Shown here piece after piece: positions 19,364 through 20,292 of a stretch of DNA of 20,292 bases. Source of the DNA: Mnemiopsis leidyi (taxonomy: Eukaryota; Ctenophora; Tentaculata; Lobata; Bolinopsidae); contig JH154687.1 of NCBI GenBank assembly GCA_000226015.1, positions 193,273 through 213,564 on the forward strand. Reading direction: 5' to 3'. The translations under genes were made by a program, and so were the position numbers. The notes beneath the pieces are model-generated. The model saw nothing but the letters and a program-made list of their open reading frames with translations, did not search any database and was not told where the DNA came from. Positions within the stretch are counted from its first letter, which is position 1; every line of letters starts with the position of its first letter.

Positions 19364-20063
19364 TTGTCTGACTTTGTCCGACCCTCATTCGAAGCGGAGA
19401 ATAAAATGACAGGAGCTGTACAAACAATAAGAAATGGAAAAGACACAAGATATCATTTGGCTGACAGTATGACTATTGCTTCGGATTAAAGCTGCAAAAG
19501 CAAAGTAGATTTCGAATGTGAGATTATTATCGCTTATAGCTGGGGCGCTAACAGCTGAGAGCCAATCAGTTTATTTTTGTCTCACGTTGCGACGCCCGGG
19601 GGGCGTTGCCGCGCTTCGCGGCAGCAGGGCTATACAACGTGTAGCAATTTATTTTCCCTCAACGGGCAATGCGCATTTACATTTAAAATTTCTTCGCCAG
19701 GCCAGAAATGCGTAAAAGCGCATGATGGCCGCGACAATATATTAAGACAATTTCGCACCAGCAGAGCTTTTACAGTTTTGTTTCACTCTGCCTTGCCTTG
19801 CGGCCCATTAATTCAATTCAAATGAGGGTCGGACAAAGTTTTCGAGGGGATACCCGACTCGCAGCATGCTGCTCTCCTGGCGTTAAACGGATATCATCTC
19901 GTCAAGACAAAGTCAGGCAAGCTTCACCTATATTGTCGCGGTGATACCCGACTCACGCAGCTAAAGCTGAACGAGAACGGTGGACGGTTGTACGGCAGCG
20001 CGCACCCTCCTGTCATTTTATTCCCATATTCGCTTCAAATGAGGGTCGAACGAAGTCAGACAA
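19364..20063. mobile_element. Inverted-repeat element, probably a non-autonomous DNA transposon
   Basis: A left arm at 19364-19415 (starts TTGTCTGACTTTGTCCGACC and ends AAAATGACAGGAG) is matched in inverse orientation by a right arm at 20007-20063, with few mismatches and a 5-base insertion. A third inverted copy of the core (AATGAGGGTCGGACAAAGTT) sits inside at 19821-19840. The interior is richer in G/C than its surroundings and carries two adjacent hairpins: ACGCCC/GGGCGT (19592-19606) and GCCGCG/CGCGGC (19608-19622). GATACCCGACTC occurs twice, at 19849-19860 and 19943-19954. No target-site duplication is visible next to the arms and no transposase frame is present, so the family and exact ends are unknown. 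Confidence 0.65.
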
Positions 20064-20292
20064 GGTGGACGGATATAATCTCGTCAACACCTATACTAAC
20101 GCCGCGCGGCGCGCGTCGGCTTCTAGTCTTCACAGTCTACGCACAGCTCCCGCAACGCGCGCAAAAGTGAAAAGGACTCTGGTTAGAGCAAGATCATGCT
20201 TTTGCTTTTAACGGCTGATGCTTCGTGTAGTATTTTTGAAATGCGTAAGAGTGCGTACCATTTGTCGCGTCGCGGTGAATGGTGTGTGGTGA
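20064..20292. other. GC-rich right flank
   Basis: Contains ACGGATATAATCTCGTCAA, a diverged direct copy of sequence near 19889-19907, and GAAATGCGTAA at 20238-20248, matching 19705-19715. It seems to share ancestry with the element to its left, so the repeated unit may continue past the window. No gene is supported. Confidence 0.5.

Noticed and set aside
19518-20170. Open frames in the right-hand repeat region
   Set aside because: They overlap each other within the inverted-repeat element and show no recognisable protein similarity.

Overview
The window is nuclear DNA of an animal, most likely a non-bilaterian or other early-branching marine invertebrate. The genes carry spliceosomal introns with GT-AG borders, the background is AT-rich, and the proteins are recognisable metazoan families (EXOC1, NOP14, LSM1, RAD51C, a rhodopsin-like GPCR). 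The phylum cannot be fixed from the sequence alone. Exon models were built by hand: splice phases agree across each gene, and each complete model ends in frame at a stop codon.

Layout, left to right. 1-513: a 25-bp tandem repeat array. 654-5214 (+): the last eight visible exons of EXOC1/Sec3, an exocyst subunit. Inside one of its introns, on the opposite strand, lies an intronless 605-residue gene (2113-3930) for a papain-family protein. It has lost its catalytic cysteine and has an acidic linker and a galectin-like C-terminal domain. 5827-6658 (-): a small gene for a probable mitochondrial single-pass membrane protein that I do not recognise. 6930-13263 (-): NOP14, a ribosome-biogenesis factor in eight exons. 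Its largest intron holds a two-exon class A-like GPCR on the opposite strand (9622-10761). 14130-15093 (-): LSM1. 15519-18971 (-): RAD51C in seven exons, whose Walker A lysine is replaced by threonine. A 614-bp hAT-like non-autonomous transposon sits in its first intron. 19364-20063: a second inverted-repeat element in a GC-rich, repeat-laden right flank.

RAD51C, LSM1, NOP14 and the mitochondrial gene all lie on the minus strand in a row, with coding-to-coding gaps of about 425, 866 and 271 bp. EXOC1 runs toward them. The two nested genes run against their hosts. The housekeeping genes serve unrelated processes (exocytosis, small-subunit rRNA processing, mRNA decay, recombination), so no shared pathway is implied. 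The points most worth following are the catalytically dead cathepsin/galectin-like fusion and the degenerate ATPase motif in RAD51C.
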